From an uncultured Bacilli bacterium (GTDB lineage Bacteria; Bacillota_I; Bacilli_A; RF39; UBA660), in NCBI GenBank assembly GCA_944327365.1, contig CALVHI010000010.1:1-34477 (forward strand): a stretch of DNA of 34,477 bases, in the 5' to 3' direction. The translations under genes were made by a program, and so were the position numbers. The notes under the pieces are model-generated. The model had not been told where the DNA came from and searched no databases. It saw only the letters and a list, made by a program, of their open reading frames with translations. Positions 14,922 to 23,075 of this stretch are shown here, one piece after another. Within the stretch, counting starts at the first letter, position 1, and every line of letters begins with the position of its first letter.

Positions 14922-15554
14922 ATGAAGAAGATATTCCTGCTAGGTGCTCTTTTAGTTTTGATAACAGGATGTAGTAATATTGGTTATAGTGATTTAGATC
15001 ATCTTATTCGTGAGACATTAAATAGTGAAGTTAAAACTACTAATGTTAACCGGATGGGATATGAATATTATTTGCCAAGAGGTCTTGTTGTGAAGCATAG
15101 CGAAGAATTTAATGAAGTATTAAGTGATCAAAAATATTATTATTATTTGTATGTTGATGTAGTAAGCTATGATAGTCAAGTTACATTTTCTTATCCGATT
15201 AACCAGGAAGCTTATTATTCTACTAGCTTAGCTTATCAAAATAAAAATGGATATATTGAGATTAATCTTTATGAAAACGAGCAATATTTGATTGAAATTA
15301 TGTATAATTATGCTAAAATAGAAGTGTTAGCATATGAAGATGATATTAATTTAGTAGTAACATATGCAATGAGCATTCTTTCTTCTATTACGTATAATGA
15401 TAGTGTGATTGAAAATTATTTAGGTGATGATATATTTTTTTCATCAGAAGAAGAATATGATATTTTTGAGATTGTAGGTAGTGATAATTATTTACAGTTT
15501 ACAGAAGATACGGTAGATATTGATGAAGTTAAAGATCCGGATTATATAAATTAG
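14922..15554 (+). CDS. Lipoprotein of unknown function
   Basis: 210 residues with a lipoprotein signal peptide (KK start, hydrophobic core, lipobox LITGC with Cys17). The mature part is rich in Tyr, Asp and Glu (for example QKYYYYLYVDV) and probably beta-rich, located on the outer face of the membrane. No family recognised. It is the first gene of a tightly packed four-gene operon: the next start is 14 bases after its stop. Confidence 0.8.
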   Translation: MKKIFLLGALLVLITGCSNIGYSDLDHLIRETLNSEVKTTNVNRMGYEYYLPRGLVVKHSEEFNEVLSDQKYYYYLYVDVVSYDSQVTFSYPINQEAYYSTSLAYQNKNGYIEINLYENEQYLIEIMYNYAKIEVLAYEDDINLVVTYAMSILSSITYNDSVIENYLGDDIFFSSEEEYDIFEIVGSDNYLQFTEDTVDIDEVKDPDYIN

Positions 15555-15567
15555 GAAGGTGGATATC

Positions 15568-16452
15568 ATGGGTTTAGTAAGTAAACTTAAAAATATTTTG
15601 TTTGAAGAGGAAGAAGTTGAGATTCCTGTTATTGAAAAGAAGGAGAAAAATAAAGAGGTTAATCGGGAATATTTGGATAAGCCTAAAAGTACTGAGGTTA
15701 AAGTTACCAATTATCAAGATTATGATCCTTTAAAGCCTGCGATTGAACAAGAAAAGAAGATGGAAGAAATAGGTAGTGTTGAAGAGAATAATTCTTTTTT
15801 GGAAAAAGAAACTTTTAAAAGTGAAAAGACTTTTAACTTTCCTGCTTTTGATGAAGAAGAGTTTGAGCATTATGTGCCAAGAAAAAGGCCTACTAATGTA
15901 TTAGAACATGAACGTAGGCAAGAAAAAAAGCCAGAATATCAACCTTCTTATCGAAAAGAATATAAAAGGGTGGAAAAATTAGAAGAGACAAAAGAAGTTA
16001 AAAGGTTTAAACCTTCTCCGATTATTAGCCCTGTTTATGGTATTTTAGATAAAAATTATACTCCTGATGAGATAACGAGTAGAAATGATGCAAATACTAG
16101 CCGTACTTTAGATGTTGATAGTGTACGTAAAAAAGCTTTTGGAACAAAAGATAGTGATGTTGATTTAAAAGATGAAGAAGTTTTAGTGAATAAAGATTTA
16201 GAAGAAAAGTTAGAGAAAGCTAGAACAATTGATGAGCTTTTAAAAGATAGTAGTGATGAAGTTATTGATATTCATGAAGACATTGATAAGAAAACTTACG
16301 AATCGTTTCCCAATATTGATCATTTAGATGAAGTAGAAGAAGTATCAAGTAAAGAAGATACAAAAAAAGATGATTTGGAAGATGATACTTTGGAGAATGA
16401 TTTGTTTGATTTGATTGATTCAATGTATGAGAATAGAGAGGAGGATAAATAA
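15568..16452 (+). CDS. Acidic, largely disordered protein with an SPVYG motif
   Basis: 294 residues from ATG 15568, which follows GGAAGGTGG; an in-frame GTG at 15559 lies inside that site. The N-terminus MGLVSKLKNILF is amphipathic and recalls the membrane-binding helix of SepF. Most of the rest is charged, low-complexity and probably disordered. A distinct island, FKPSPIISPVYGILDKNYTP (about residues 150-169), stands out; similar PSPIYG motifs occur in linkers of SftA-type DNA translocases. In Bacillus subtilis, sftA lies close upstream of ytxG, the next gene here. A scaffold or division role is speculation. Confidence 0.65.
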   Translation: MGLVSKLKNILFEEEEVEIPVIEKKEKNKEVNREYLDKPKSTEVKVTNYQDYDPLKPAIEQEKKMEEIGSVEENNSFLEKETFKSEKTFNFPAFDEEEFEHYVPRKRPTNVLEHERRQEKKPEYQPSYRKEYKRVEKLEETKEVKRFKPSPIISPVYGILDKNYTPDEITSRNDANTSRTLDVDSVRKKAFGTKDSDVDLKDEEVLVNKDLEEKLEKARTIDELLKDSSDEVIDIHEDIDKKTYESFPNIDHLDEVEEVSSKEDTKKDDLEDDTLENDLFDLIDSMYENREEDK

Positions 16453-16742
16453 TGGATTTTTGGTTATCTTTTTTACCGATTATTATCTATGTTTTACTCA
16501 TAATTTTGTTAGTAATTGGTATAATATTAGGGATTAAATCAATTATTACCATTAACAAAGTGGAAAAAGTTGTAGATGATGTGAATGATAAAGTAGAATC
16601 ATTAAATGGCTTGTTTCAAATTGTTGATTTTACAGCAGATAAACTAGTTGCTATTACAGATAAAGTAGTAGATGGTATATCTACGCTCGCATCAAAGTTA
16701 TTTTTTAAAAAGAAAAAGAAGGAGGAAAAAGAAAATGAGTAA
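16452..16742 (+). CDS. YtxG-like DUF948 membrane protein
   Basis: 96 residues: one N-terminal membrane helix (about 5-33) followed by a helical coiled-coil segment (VEKVVDDVNDKVESLNGLF) and a Lys-rich tail. This is the DUF948/YtxG layout, and the following gene encodes a YtxH-like protein, the order known in Bacillus. GAGGAGG lies seven bases ahead of the ATG, which overlaps the preceding stop codon (TAATG). Its stop overlaps the next start by eight bases. Confidence 0.72.
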   Translation: MDFWLSFLPIIIYVLLIILLVIGIILGIKSIITINKVEKVVDDVNDKVESLNGLFQIVDFTADKLVAITDKVVDGISTLASKLFFKKKKKEEKENE

Positions 16743-17175
16743 GAAAAGTGGTATTGGTAAGTTCTTGCTTGGAGCAGGGATTGGTCTTGGGATTGGTCTT
16801 TTGTTTGCTCCTAAAAGTGGTAAAGAAACGAGAGCAGATTTAAAAAAGAAAATGGATGATTTAATAGAAAAAGCTAAAAATATTGATGTAGAAGAAGTGA
16901 AGGTAAATATTGAAGCTAAAGTAAAAGAGATTAAAGAAGATTTAAAGAATCTTGATAAAGAAACTGTTGCTGAAAAGATTAAAGATAGTGCTAAAGCAAT
17001 TAAGAAGAAAGCCGATGAATTGGTGCAGTATGCTGTAAAAAAGGGGACTCCGGTAGTTCTAGCCGCAGCTAAAGAAATGCGCGCTTCTACCATTAAAACT
17101 TTAGAGACAATAACCTCTAAATTAAAAGATGAAACACCAAAAAAAAGTATTAAATCAAATAAAAAACAAGATTAA
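16735..17175 (+). CDS. YtxH domain protein
   Basis: 146 residues starting at ATG 16735 after AAGGAGG. The N-terminal glycine-rich helix (SGIGKFLLGAGIGLGIGLLFAP) and the KSGKETR segment after it define the YtxH family. The rest is a long Lys/Glu-rich amphipathic helical region. In Bacillus YtxG, YtxH and YtxJ belong to the general stress regulon; no sigma-B-like promoter is obvious here. Last gene of the operon, followed by a strong terminator. Confidence 0.85.
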   Translation: MSKKSGIGKFLLGAGIGLGIGLLFAPKSGKETRADLKKKMDDLIEKAKNIDVEEVKVNIEAKVKEIKEDLKNLDKETVAEKIKDSAKAIKKKADELVQYAVKKGTPVVLAAAKEMRASTIKTLETITSKLKDETPKKSIKSNKKQD

Positions 17176-17222
17176 AAAATCGAGGGCGAACGAAGTGAGT
17201 TCATCTAAACCCTTGATTTTTA
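17174..17222 (+). terminator. Terminator of the YtxGH operon
   Basis: AAAAATCGAGGG pairs with CCCTTGATTTTT, with an inner GAAC/GTTC stem, then a T-run. Confidence 0.8.
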
Positions 17223-17305
17223 TTGTGTAATTATAATTGCTATCAATTAATAAATTAATCATGTATTAAACATGTTGTGCATACATAGTTTTTCTTTTGT
17301 ACACC

Positions 17306-17334
17306 TTGACTTTTTGGTATAGAAACGTTATACT
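17306..17334 (+). promoter_or_regulatory. Promoter of the InlB-repeat protein gene
   Basis: TTGACT (17306-17311), 17 bases, TATACT (17329-17334). Confidence 0.75.
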
Positions 17335-17361
17335 TAGCATAGAAGAAGGTAGGGTGGTAGA

Positions 17362-19167
17362 ATGGAAAAAGAATATCAAATTAATTGGTTAAAAATTATT
17401 GGGATTACCGTGTTAATTGTTGCTATTGTTGTATTTATTTGTTTGATTTATCCTAAAGGAGAAAATAAGCTTTTAATACAGCAAACTTATATTCATAATA
17501 TTTCTTTGATGAAAGAAGCGGGGTTTGAATATTTTAATGGAAATCGTTTGCCTAAAGATATTGGTGATAGTAAGCGTATTTCTTTAGATGAATTGGTAGC
17601 GCGTAATTTGTTGCCAGAGTTTTTGGATGAAGAAGGTAATTCGTGTAATACCCAAAATAGTTATATAGAAGCAACTAAAGTGTTAGATAATGAGTATGAA
17701 ATGAGTGTTTATTTAAGCTGTAATAATAAGTCAGATTATATTGTTACTACTATTTCAAATGATATTCCTGTAATAGATCGTGAAGAAACTTTAGAAGATG
17801 AGTCTGATCAAATTAGTAGTTCATCAGATAAACAAGAATCTGTTATTTGGCCAACTTATAATCCTAACAATAATTATCGTAATGATGGACAGACAAATAT
17901 TACACAAACGACGAATGTTTATATCGATTATGTTAATTCTAATAATTGTGGTGATGAGTGTTTAACTGATGTCTATCATTCAGTTGTATTTGATTCTAAT
18001 GGAGGTAGTTTTGTTCGGACGCAAACAATTAAGCATGGGGATCAAGCTATAGATGAGATAACTTATCGTGATGGGTATAATTTTTTGGGTTGGTATTTAA
18101 ATGGTGTGAAGTATGATTTTGATACACCAGTAACAGCAAAGATTACTTTGGTAGCTAAGTGGAAGAAAAAAGAAATAGTAGACAAGCCAGAAGTAGATAA
18201 AGTTTATTATGTATTTTTTGATAGTAATGGTGGTAGTCAAGTTTCACATCAAATTGTAAAGAAGAGTGATGTTGCTAAAAAGCCTATTGATCCGGTAAAA
18301 GATTGTTATGAGTTTTTAGGTTGGTATACAGATTCTGCTTTAACAAAAAAATATGATTTTAGTAAGCCAGTTCTTAGCGATATTACTTTATATGCTAAAT
18401 GGGATGAATCTAGCGCTTGTTATGATACTTATCGGGTTAGGTTTGATTCTAATGGGGGTTCATTAGTAAATACACAGTGGATAAAAGAAGGAGAGTATCT
18501 TAGTAAGCCGGAAGATCCAACTCGAAACGGTTATGAGTTTTTAGGTTGGTATTTAGATGGGCATTATTTTGATTTTAGTGATCGTATTTATGAAGATATT
18601 ACTTTAGAAGCTAGATGGGAAAAGATACAAGAAAAGTATTATGAGTATTGTAAAATAAAGAGTAAAGATTATAATTCGATGAGTTATGTTATGGATAATC
18701 AGCAAACTTGGAATTATTCCTGGACCGTTCAATTTAGTGATTTAGATAATGTTTCTAATGTTCGTGTAAAAAATATTAATTATTTAACAACGCTTTCTAT
18801 GTATAATGATATTTTTAGGGGAAGTGATAATGGAAGTATGTCTATGGTTGATGGGGATGATAGTGATAATGCCGTTATTTATTCAGGCTCTACGCTTAGA
18901 ACATATTCATTAAAACCAAATAATTTTACTCCATATGTTTCTGCTCCTTATTATCATAATGGCGTATGGTATGCTGATTTATCTGTTAAGATAAAAAACT
19001 ATTATCATGTTACTGCTTATTATGCAAATAATATAAAAAGTTGGATTTATTATGTACCATTTAATTTTGAGTTAGAGTATACTGATTTAGATCAATGTGT
19101 TGTTGATCAAGCTAGTAGAAGTTATTTGTATGATGATTATGAAATTGTAGATACTTATTGGTATTAG
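17362..19167 (+). CDS. Membrane-anchored surface protein with three InlB-type repeats
   Basis: 601 residues: a nine-residue cytoplasmic start, one membrane helix (about 10-30), then an extracellular part. Three InlB B-repeat (Listeria-Bacteroides, Flg_new) domains lie at about 207-268, 282-348 and 357-420, each with FDSNGGS, FLGWY and a closing I-T-L-x-A-x-W. Residues 421-601 form a separate Tyr/Asn-rich domain with no family recognised. Cys pairs (95/120, 196/200, 315/353) could form disulphides. There is no LPxTG-like signal at the C-terminus, so the protein is held by its N-terminal helix. An adhesion or mechanical role is typical of such repeats but unproven here. AGGGTGGT precedes the ATG; it is a single-gene unit. 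Confidence 0.87.
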   Translation: MEKEYQINWLKIIGITVLIVAIVVFICLIYPKGENKLLIQQTYIHNISLMKEAGFEYFNGNRLPKDIGDSKRISLDELVARNLLPEFLDEEGNSCNTQNSYIEATKVLDNEYEMSVYLSCNNKSDYIVTTISNDIPVIDREETLEDESDQISSSSDKQESVIWPTYNPNNNYRNDGQTNITQTTNVYIDYVNSNNCGDECLTDVYHSVVFDSNGGSFVRTQTIKHGDQAIDEITYRDGYNFLGWYLNGVKYDFDTPVTAKITLVAKWKKKEIVDKPEVDKVYYVFFDSNGGSQVSHQIVKKSDVAKKPIDPVKDCYEFLGWYTDSALTKKYDFSKPVLSDITLYAKWDESSACYDTYRVRFDSNGGSLVNTQWIKEGEYLSKPEDPTRNGYEFLGWYLDGHYFDFSDRIYEDITLEARWEKIQEKYYEYCKIKSKDYNSMSYVMDNQQTWNYSWTVQFSDLDNVSNVRVKNINYLTTLSMYNDIFRGSDNGSMSMVDGDDSDNAVIYSGSTLRTYSLKPNNFTPYVSAPYYHNGVWYADLSVKIKNYYHVTAYYANNIKSWIYYVPFNFELEYTDLDQCVVDQASRSYLYDDYEIVDTYWY

Positions 19168-19225
19168 TGAATGCTCATGAACAAGAAATAGCTCATGGCT
19201 TTTTCTTTTAGAAAGGGATGATTTT

Positions 19226-20437
19226 ATGGAGGATTTAAAAAGAAAATATGCGAAGTTTTTGATTGAAGGTTGTTTAAAATTGTGTAAAGGAGATAAACTT
19301 TTTATTATTGGTTATAATTTAATTGAAGATTTTATAGGATTTGTGGTAGAAGAAGCTAAAAAGTTAGGTATTTGTGATATTAAGACTTTAATTAATGATC
19401 CTTTTAAACAAAAAGAGCTTTATTTAACTAAGTCTTATGAAGAGATTATAAGTAATCCTATTATGGACCGGACAATGTATAATGATTATGCGCAAAATGG
19501 TTATGCCTTTTTAAGTTTGTCTTCACCTTTACCGGGTTTTTATGAAGATGTAGATGCAGAACTTTTAAGCCAGGTTGCACGTTATCAATCAAAAAGTATT
19601 TCTCTTTATAAAGAATATCAATTAAAAGGACTTATTAAATGGAATATTTCGGCTGTTCCCAATAAGATTTGGGCGAAAGATTTATTTGGGAGTGAAGACG
19701 AAGATAGATTATGGAACTATATTTTTGATATTTGCTTAATTCGGGAAGAGAATACGGTTTTAGCTTGGAATGAAAAGCTTGCTAAGCTTAAGAAGCGTGC
19801 TGATTATTTAAACGGGCTTAAAATAGATTATTTAGTTTATCAGAACTCTCTTGGTACTAATGTGAGTATTGGTCTTCCTAAGGGGTACTTATTTTGTAGT
19901 GCTAGTGCGGGAACTGGCAGGGGAAATATTGTTAATATGCCAACGGAAGAAGTATTTACTTCACCTGATAGATTAAGGGTAAATGGGCGTGTTTATGCAT
20001 CAAAACCACTTTTACATAATGGGAATATTATCGAGGATTTTTGGCTAGAATTTAAAGATGGTAAAATTGTTAATTATGATGCAAAAAAGGGAAAAGAAAT
20101 ATTAAAAGGGATTATTGAAACAGATGAGGGATCTCACTATCTTGGGGAAGTAGCTTTAGTTGATTATACTAGTCCAATTTCTCTAACTAATATATTATTT
20201 AAAAACACTTTGTATGATGAAAATGCCAGCTGTCACTTAGCAATTGGGGAAGGTTTTTTCGAATGCATAGAAGGTGGTTTTGATAAGTCTAAGGAAGAAT
20301 TGTTAGAGTTAGGACTTAATATGTCCCATGAACATGTTGATTTCTTTATTGGAACTAGTGATTTAGAAATTAAAGCAGTATTGCAAAATGGGCGCGAAAC
20401 CGTTATAATGAAAGACGGGAATTTTGTGGAGGTTTAA
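19226..20437 (+). CDS. M29-family aminopeptidase
   Basis: Cytosolic metallo-aminopeptidase of the AmpS/PepS type, releasing N-terminal residues from peptides. 403 residues, family length. By analogy the metal-binding residues are Glu242 (in PTEEVFTSP), Glu308 (in YLGEVALVD), His337 (in ENASCHLAIGEGF) and His370/Asp372 (in SHEHVDFFIG), all present. GAAAGGGATGA precedes the ATG. tyrS starts two bases after its stop, so the two form an operon. Confidence 0.93.
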   Translation: MEDLKRKYAKFLIEGCLKLCKGDKLFIIGYNLIEDFIGFVVEEAKKLGICDIKTLINDPFKQKELYLTKSYEEIISNPIMDRTMYNDYAQNGYAFLSLSSPLPGFYEDVDAELLSQVARYQSKSISLYKEYQLKGLIKWNISAVPNKIWAKDLFGSEDEDRLWNYIFDICLIREENTVLAWNEKLAKLKKRADYLNGLKIDYLVYQNSLGTNVSIGLPKGYLFCSASAGTGRGNIVNMPTEEVFTSPDRLRVNGRVYASKPLLHNGNIIEDFWLEFKDGKIVNYDAKKGKEILKGIIETDEGSHYLGEVALVDYTSPISLTNILFKNTLYDENASCHLAIGEGFFECIEGGFDKSKEELLELGLNMSHEHVDFFIGTSDLEIKAVLQNGRETVIMKDGNFVEV

Positions 20438-20439
20438 TT

Positions 20440-21666
20440 ATGAATTTATATGAAGATTTAAAATGGAGAGGGCTTTTAAAAGATATATCAAGTCCTAAAA
20501 TAGAAGAATTATTAAATGGGGGTGGGCTTACTTTTTATATTGGTACAGATCCAACAGGGGATTCTTTACATATTGGTCACTTTTCATCCTTCTTAATTGC
20601 TAGTCGTCTAAAAAAAGCTGGACATAATCCGATTTTACTAATTGGGGGAGCAACAGGACAAATAGGTGATCCTAAACCTACAGCAGAAAGAGCGATGATT
20701 ACGAAAGAAGAAGTAGCTCACAATGTCGAAGCACTAACGAGTCAAGTGAAGAAAATATTTGGTTTTGAAGTAGTCAATAACTGGGATTGGAGTAAAGATA
20801 TTAACTTTATTGATTATCTAAGAGATTATGGTAAGTATTTTAGTATTAATTATATGCTTGATAAAGATATTATTAAAAGAAGACTGGATGCTGGTATTAC
20901 TTATACAGAGTTTTCTTATATGATTATGCAATCCCTAGATTTTTTATGGCTATATGAAAATAAGGGTTGTATTATGCAGGTAGCTGGACAAGACCAATGG
21001 GGTAATATTACGGCTGGTATTGATTTAATTCGTAAAAAATTAGGCAAAGAAGCTTATGGTTTTACGATGCCTTTAATTACTAAAAAAGATGGCACTAAAT
21101 TTGGTAAGAGTGAAGGGAATGCTATATGGCTTGATATCAATAAGACTAGTAGCTATGAAATGTATCAATTCTTTATTAATACAGAAGATGAAATGGTTAT
21201 TGATTATTTGAAGAAACTAACTTTCTTATCTAAAGAAGAAATTGAAGAAATCAAGAAAGTTCACGAAGAAAAACCAGAGCTTAGAATTGCTCATAAAAAG
21301 TTAGCAGAAGAAGTAATTAGCTTTTTACATGGACACGCAGAGTATGAAAAAGCAGTTCGTATTAGTGAATCTTTATTTAGTGAGAAAGTTAGTGAATTAA
21401 CAAGTGAAGAAGTCATTAGTTCTTTAAAGGGTGTTCCAAGTGTAGATGTTTCTTTAGGAAAAACAATTGTAGATTTACTAGTGGATAGTAAAGTTGTATC
21501 AAGTAAGAGAGAAGCTAGAGAATTTATTAGTGCTGGAGCAATCAGTATCAATAATAAGAAAATTACTGATTTAGATTATGTTGTTGATGAGAAAGATACA
21601 ATAGAAAATAAAGTTATGATTATTAAAAGGGGAAAGAAGAATTATTATTTAGGTATGGTAAAATAA
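20440..21666 (+). CDS. tyrS: Tyrosyl-tRNA synthetase
   Basis: Class I synthetase attaching tyrosine to its tRNA. 408 residues. The HIGH motif is at 44-47 (LHIGHF), the tyrosine-binding VAGQDQWGNI at about 181-190, and the KMSKS equivalent KFGKS at 220-224. The C-terminal 65 residues form an S4 RNA-binding domain (SKREAREFISAGAISINNKK). GGAGG precedes the ATG inside the end of the aminopeptidase gene. No T-box leader is visible in the two-base gap, and none was recognised ahead of the operon. Confidence 0.97.
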   Translation: MNLYEDLKWRGLLKDISSPKIEELLNGGGLTFYIGTDPTGDSLHIGHFSSFLIASRLKKAGHNPILLIGGATGQIGDPKPTAERAMITKEEVAHNVEALTSQVKKIFGFEVVNNWDWSKDINFIDYLRDYGKYFSINYMLDKDIIKRRLDAGITYTEFSYMIMQSLDFLWLYENKGCIMQVAGQDQWGNITAGIDLIRKKLGKEAYGFTMPLITKKDGTKFGKSEGNAIWLDINKTSSYEMYQFFINTEDEMVIDYLKKLTFLSKEEIEEIKKVHEEKPELRIAHKKLAEEVISFLHGHAEYEKAVRISESLFSEKVSELTSEEVISSLKGVPSVDVSLGKTIVDLLVDSKVVSSKREAREFISAGAISINNKKITDLDYVVDEKDTIENKVMIIKRGKKNYYLGMVK

Positions 21667-21668
21667 TA

Positions 21669-21705
21669 AGGAAATTAGGCAAATAGTCTGATCCTTTTTT
21701 TAGAC
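21669..21705 (+). terminator. tyrS terminator
   Basis: An imperfect stem (AAGGAAATTAG with CTGATCCTT) followed by seven T residues. Confidence 0.6.
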
Positions 21706-21738
21706 TCACATATAATAAGTTAGAAAGAGTGGGTTTTT

Positions 21739-21969
21739 ATGAATAATCAAGTGTATCGTCCAAGACCACCTAGACCAAATGGAGGTCAAGACCGTTTTAT
21801 TTTTCCATTTTTAACCGGAGCTTTGGTTGGAGGGGCGGCGGTAGGGCTTACTAGACCTAGACCAATTATCAATGCTGCTCCATATCCACCAATGTATGGA
21901 CCTAGGCCACCTTATCCGGCTCCATATTCTTATTATTCTTATGGCGGTTATATTCCAGGTGGATATTAA
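21739..21969 (+). CDS. Pro/Gly/Tyr-rich small protein
   Basis: 76 residues. The N-terminus is Pro/Arg-rich (RPRPPRPNGG), the middle has a glycine-zipper-like hydrophobic stretch (PFLTGALVGGAAVGL), and the end is Pro/Tyr/Gly-rich (YSYYSYGGYIPGGY). The composition recalls spore-coat-type or surface proteins, but nothing more specific can be said. A TATAAT is visible at about 21711, and an AGAAAGAGTGGG ribosome binding region precedes the ATG. A UUCG-loop terminator follows immediately. Confidence 0.7.
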   Translation: MNNQVYRPRPPRPNGGQDRFIFPFLTGALVGGAAVGLTRPRPIINAAPYPPMYGPRPPYPAPYSYYSYGGYIPGGY

Positions 21970-21992
21970 AGTGTACTTCGGTATGCTTTTTT
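21970..21992 (+). terminator. UUCG-tetraloop terminator
   Basis: AGTGTAC, TTCG loop, GTATGCT, then a T-run; the stem includes G-U pairs. Confidence 0.8.
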
Positions 21993-22063
21993 AAGTGTAA
22001 ATAGCAATAACTGGTACTTGCAATTATATAAAGATTGTGTTTAAATGGAATAGAGGTAGATGT

Positions 22064-22960
22064 ATGAAAAAAGTGTTAATTGTTATTGTAGTTTTATTAT
22101 CATTGGGAGTAATTGCGTTTGGTATTTTTTATGCTTCTACTCATGATTTTAATGTAGATAAAAAAGAGAAAGAAACTGAGAATATAGAGTTAAATAAAGA
22201 TAGTATTGAGGTTCTTAGTAAAGATTCAATTACTCTTGTTAATACCGAAGTAGTGGATGAGTCTTTTGTTCAAACTTATAATATTATGATTAATGGTAAA
22301 GAGAAAACTCTTGAAGTAGAATTTTTGTATCGTTATAATAAAGATACAAAAGAACAATCTTTAACAGGAGATTATAGTGGAGCAACATTATATGCTTATT
22401 ATGAGACTTATGAAGATGAACCTACTGTATATGATGTAAATATGATAACTAGTAGTTTTAATGAAAATAATTTTTCATTTATTTCGGGAAGAAATGGGGA
22501 GTCTTATTTATTAATTCATACCAATATTTATTCTGATGGAACTGGCGAAGAAGATAAGCTATATATTTTAAATGAAAATTTAGAATTTGTGGATAATGAT
22601 TTAGTTGATTATTCTGGGTCTAGTGAGACACAAGGAATGACAATTATGTCTACTTATACAGGTTATATTTTAGAGGGTGATGAATATCCTTGGTATACCG
22701 ATAATTTTAATGCTTGTTCAACACCATCTAATTGTTATATTGATATTAAAATAGAAGATAATAAAATTTATTATTTAGTACCAGTATTAAGGGAAGTTAA
22801 TAGTGACGAGGAAGAGATGGATGATGAGACAACAGAGGAAGATGAAGTAACCGAATATGGTGAATTAGAAGAAAGAGTTTATACTGTTCATGATGGTAAT
22901 TTAGAATATGAAGTTATTAAAAGATATAAAATTGTTGGAATTACAGGTCAAACAGCATAA
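22064..22960 (+). CDS. Exported or membrane-anchored acidic protein
   Basis: 298 residues from ATG 22064, which follows AGAGGTAG; the upstream in-frame GTG at 22037 has no ribosome binding site. An N-terminal hydrophobic helix (about residues 4-24, MKKVLIVIVVLL start) acts as a signal anchor or uncleaved signal, and the rest is extracellular, acidic and probably beta-rich. Two Cys (in FNACSTPSNCYIDI) may form a disulphide. An acidic, Glu/Asp-rich loop lies near residue 260. No family recognised. Confidence 0.7.
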   Translation: MKKVLIVIVVLLSLGVIAFGIFYASTHDFNVDKKEKETENIELNKDSIEVLSKDSITLVNTEVVDESFVQTYNIMINGKEKTLEVEFLYRYNKDTKEQSLTGDYSGATLYAYYETYEDEPTVYDVNMITSSFNENNFSFISGRNGESYLLIHTNIYSDGTGEEDKLYILNENLEFVDNDLVDYSGSSETQGMTIMSTYTGYILEGDEYPWYTDNFNACSTPSNCYIDIKIEDNKIYYLVPVLREVNSDEEEMDDETTEEDEVTEYGELEERVYTVHDGNLEYEVIKRYKIVGITGQTA

Positions 22961-22969
22961 TATATGTAA

Positions 22970-22993
22970 AGTATACTTTAGAGTATGCTTTTT
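22970..22993 (+). terminator. Terminator of the acidic exported protein gene
   Basis: AGTATAC, six-base loop, GTATGCT, then TTTTT; nearly the same sequence as the terminator at 21970. Confidence 0.8.
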
Positions 22994-23012
22994 ATTTGTA
23001 TTTTTTAAAAAG

Positions 23013-23026
23013 CGAATATTTGTTCT
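23013..23026. promoter_or_regulatory. LexA-like SOS box of dinD
   Basis: CGAATATTTGTTCT keeps GAA-N6-TTC and most of the Bacillus-type LexA operator. It lies about 20 bases before a TATAAT (23045-23050), where bound LexA would block RNA polymerase. Confidence 0.5.
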
Positions 23027-23075
23027 TGCGTTTTGGTATTATTGTATAATAGAAATGTAGAAAGTTGGTGGGGTT

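Noticed and set aside
16698-17093. Minus-strand 131-residue frame over the YtxH gene
   Set aside because: It mirrors the Lys/Glu-rich coding strand (Phe/Ser-rich) and lacks a proper start site. The plus-strand gene is clearly the real one.
19176-19211. Direct repeat GCTCATG after the InlB-repeat gene as a strong terminator
   Set aside because: The repeat is direct; only a short bulged stem (GC-CATG with CATG-GC) can form before the T-run. A weak terminator is possible but not listed as a feature.
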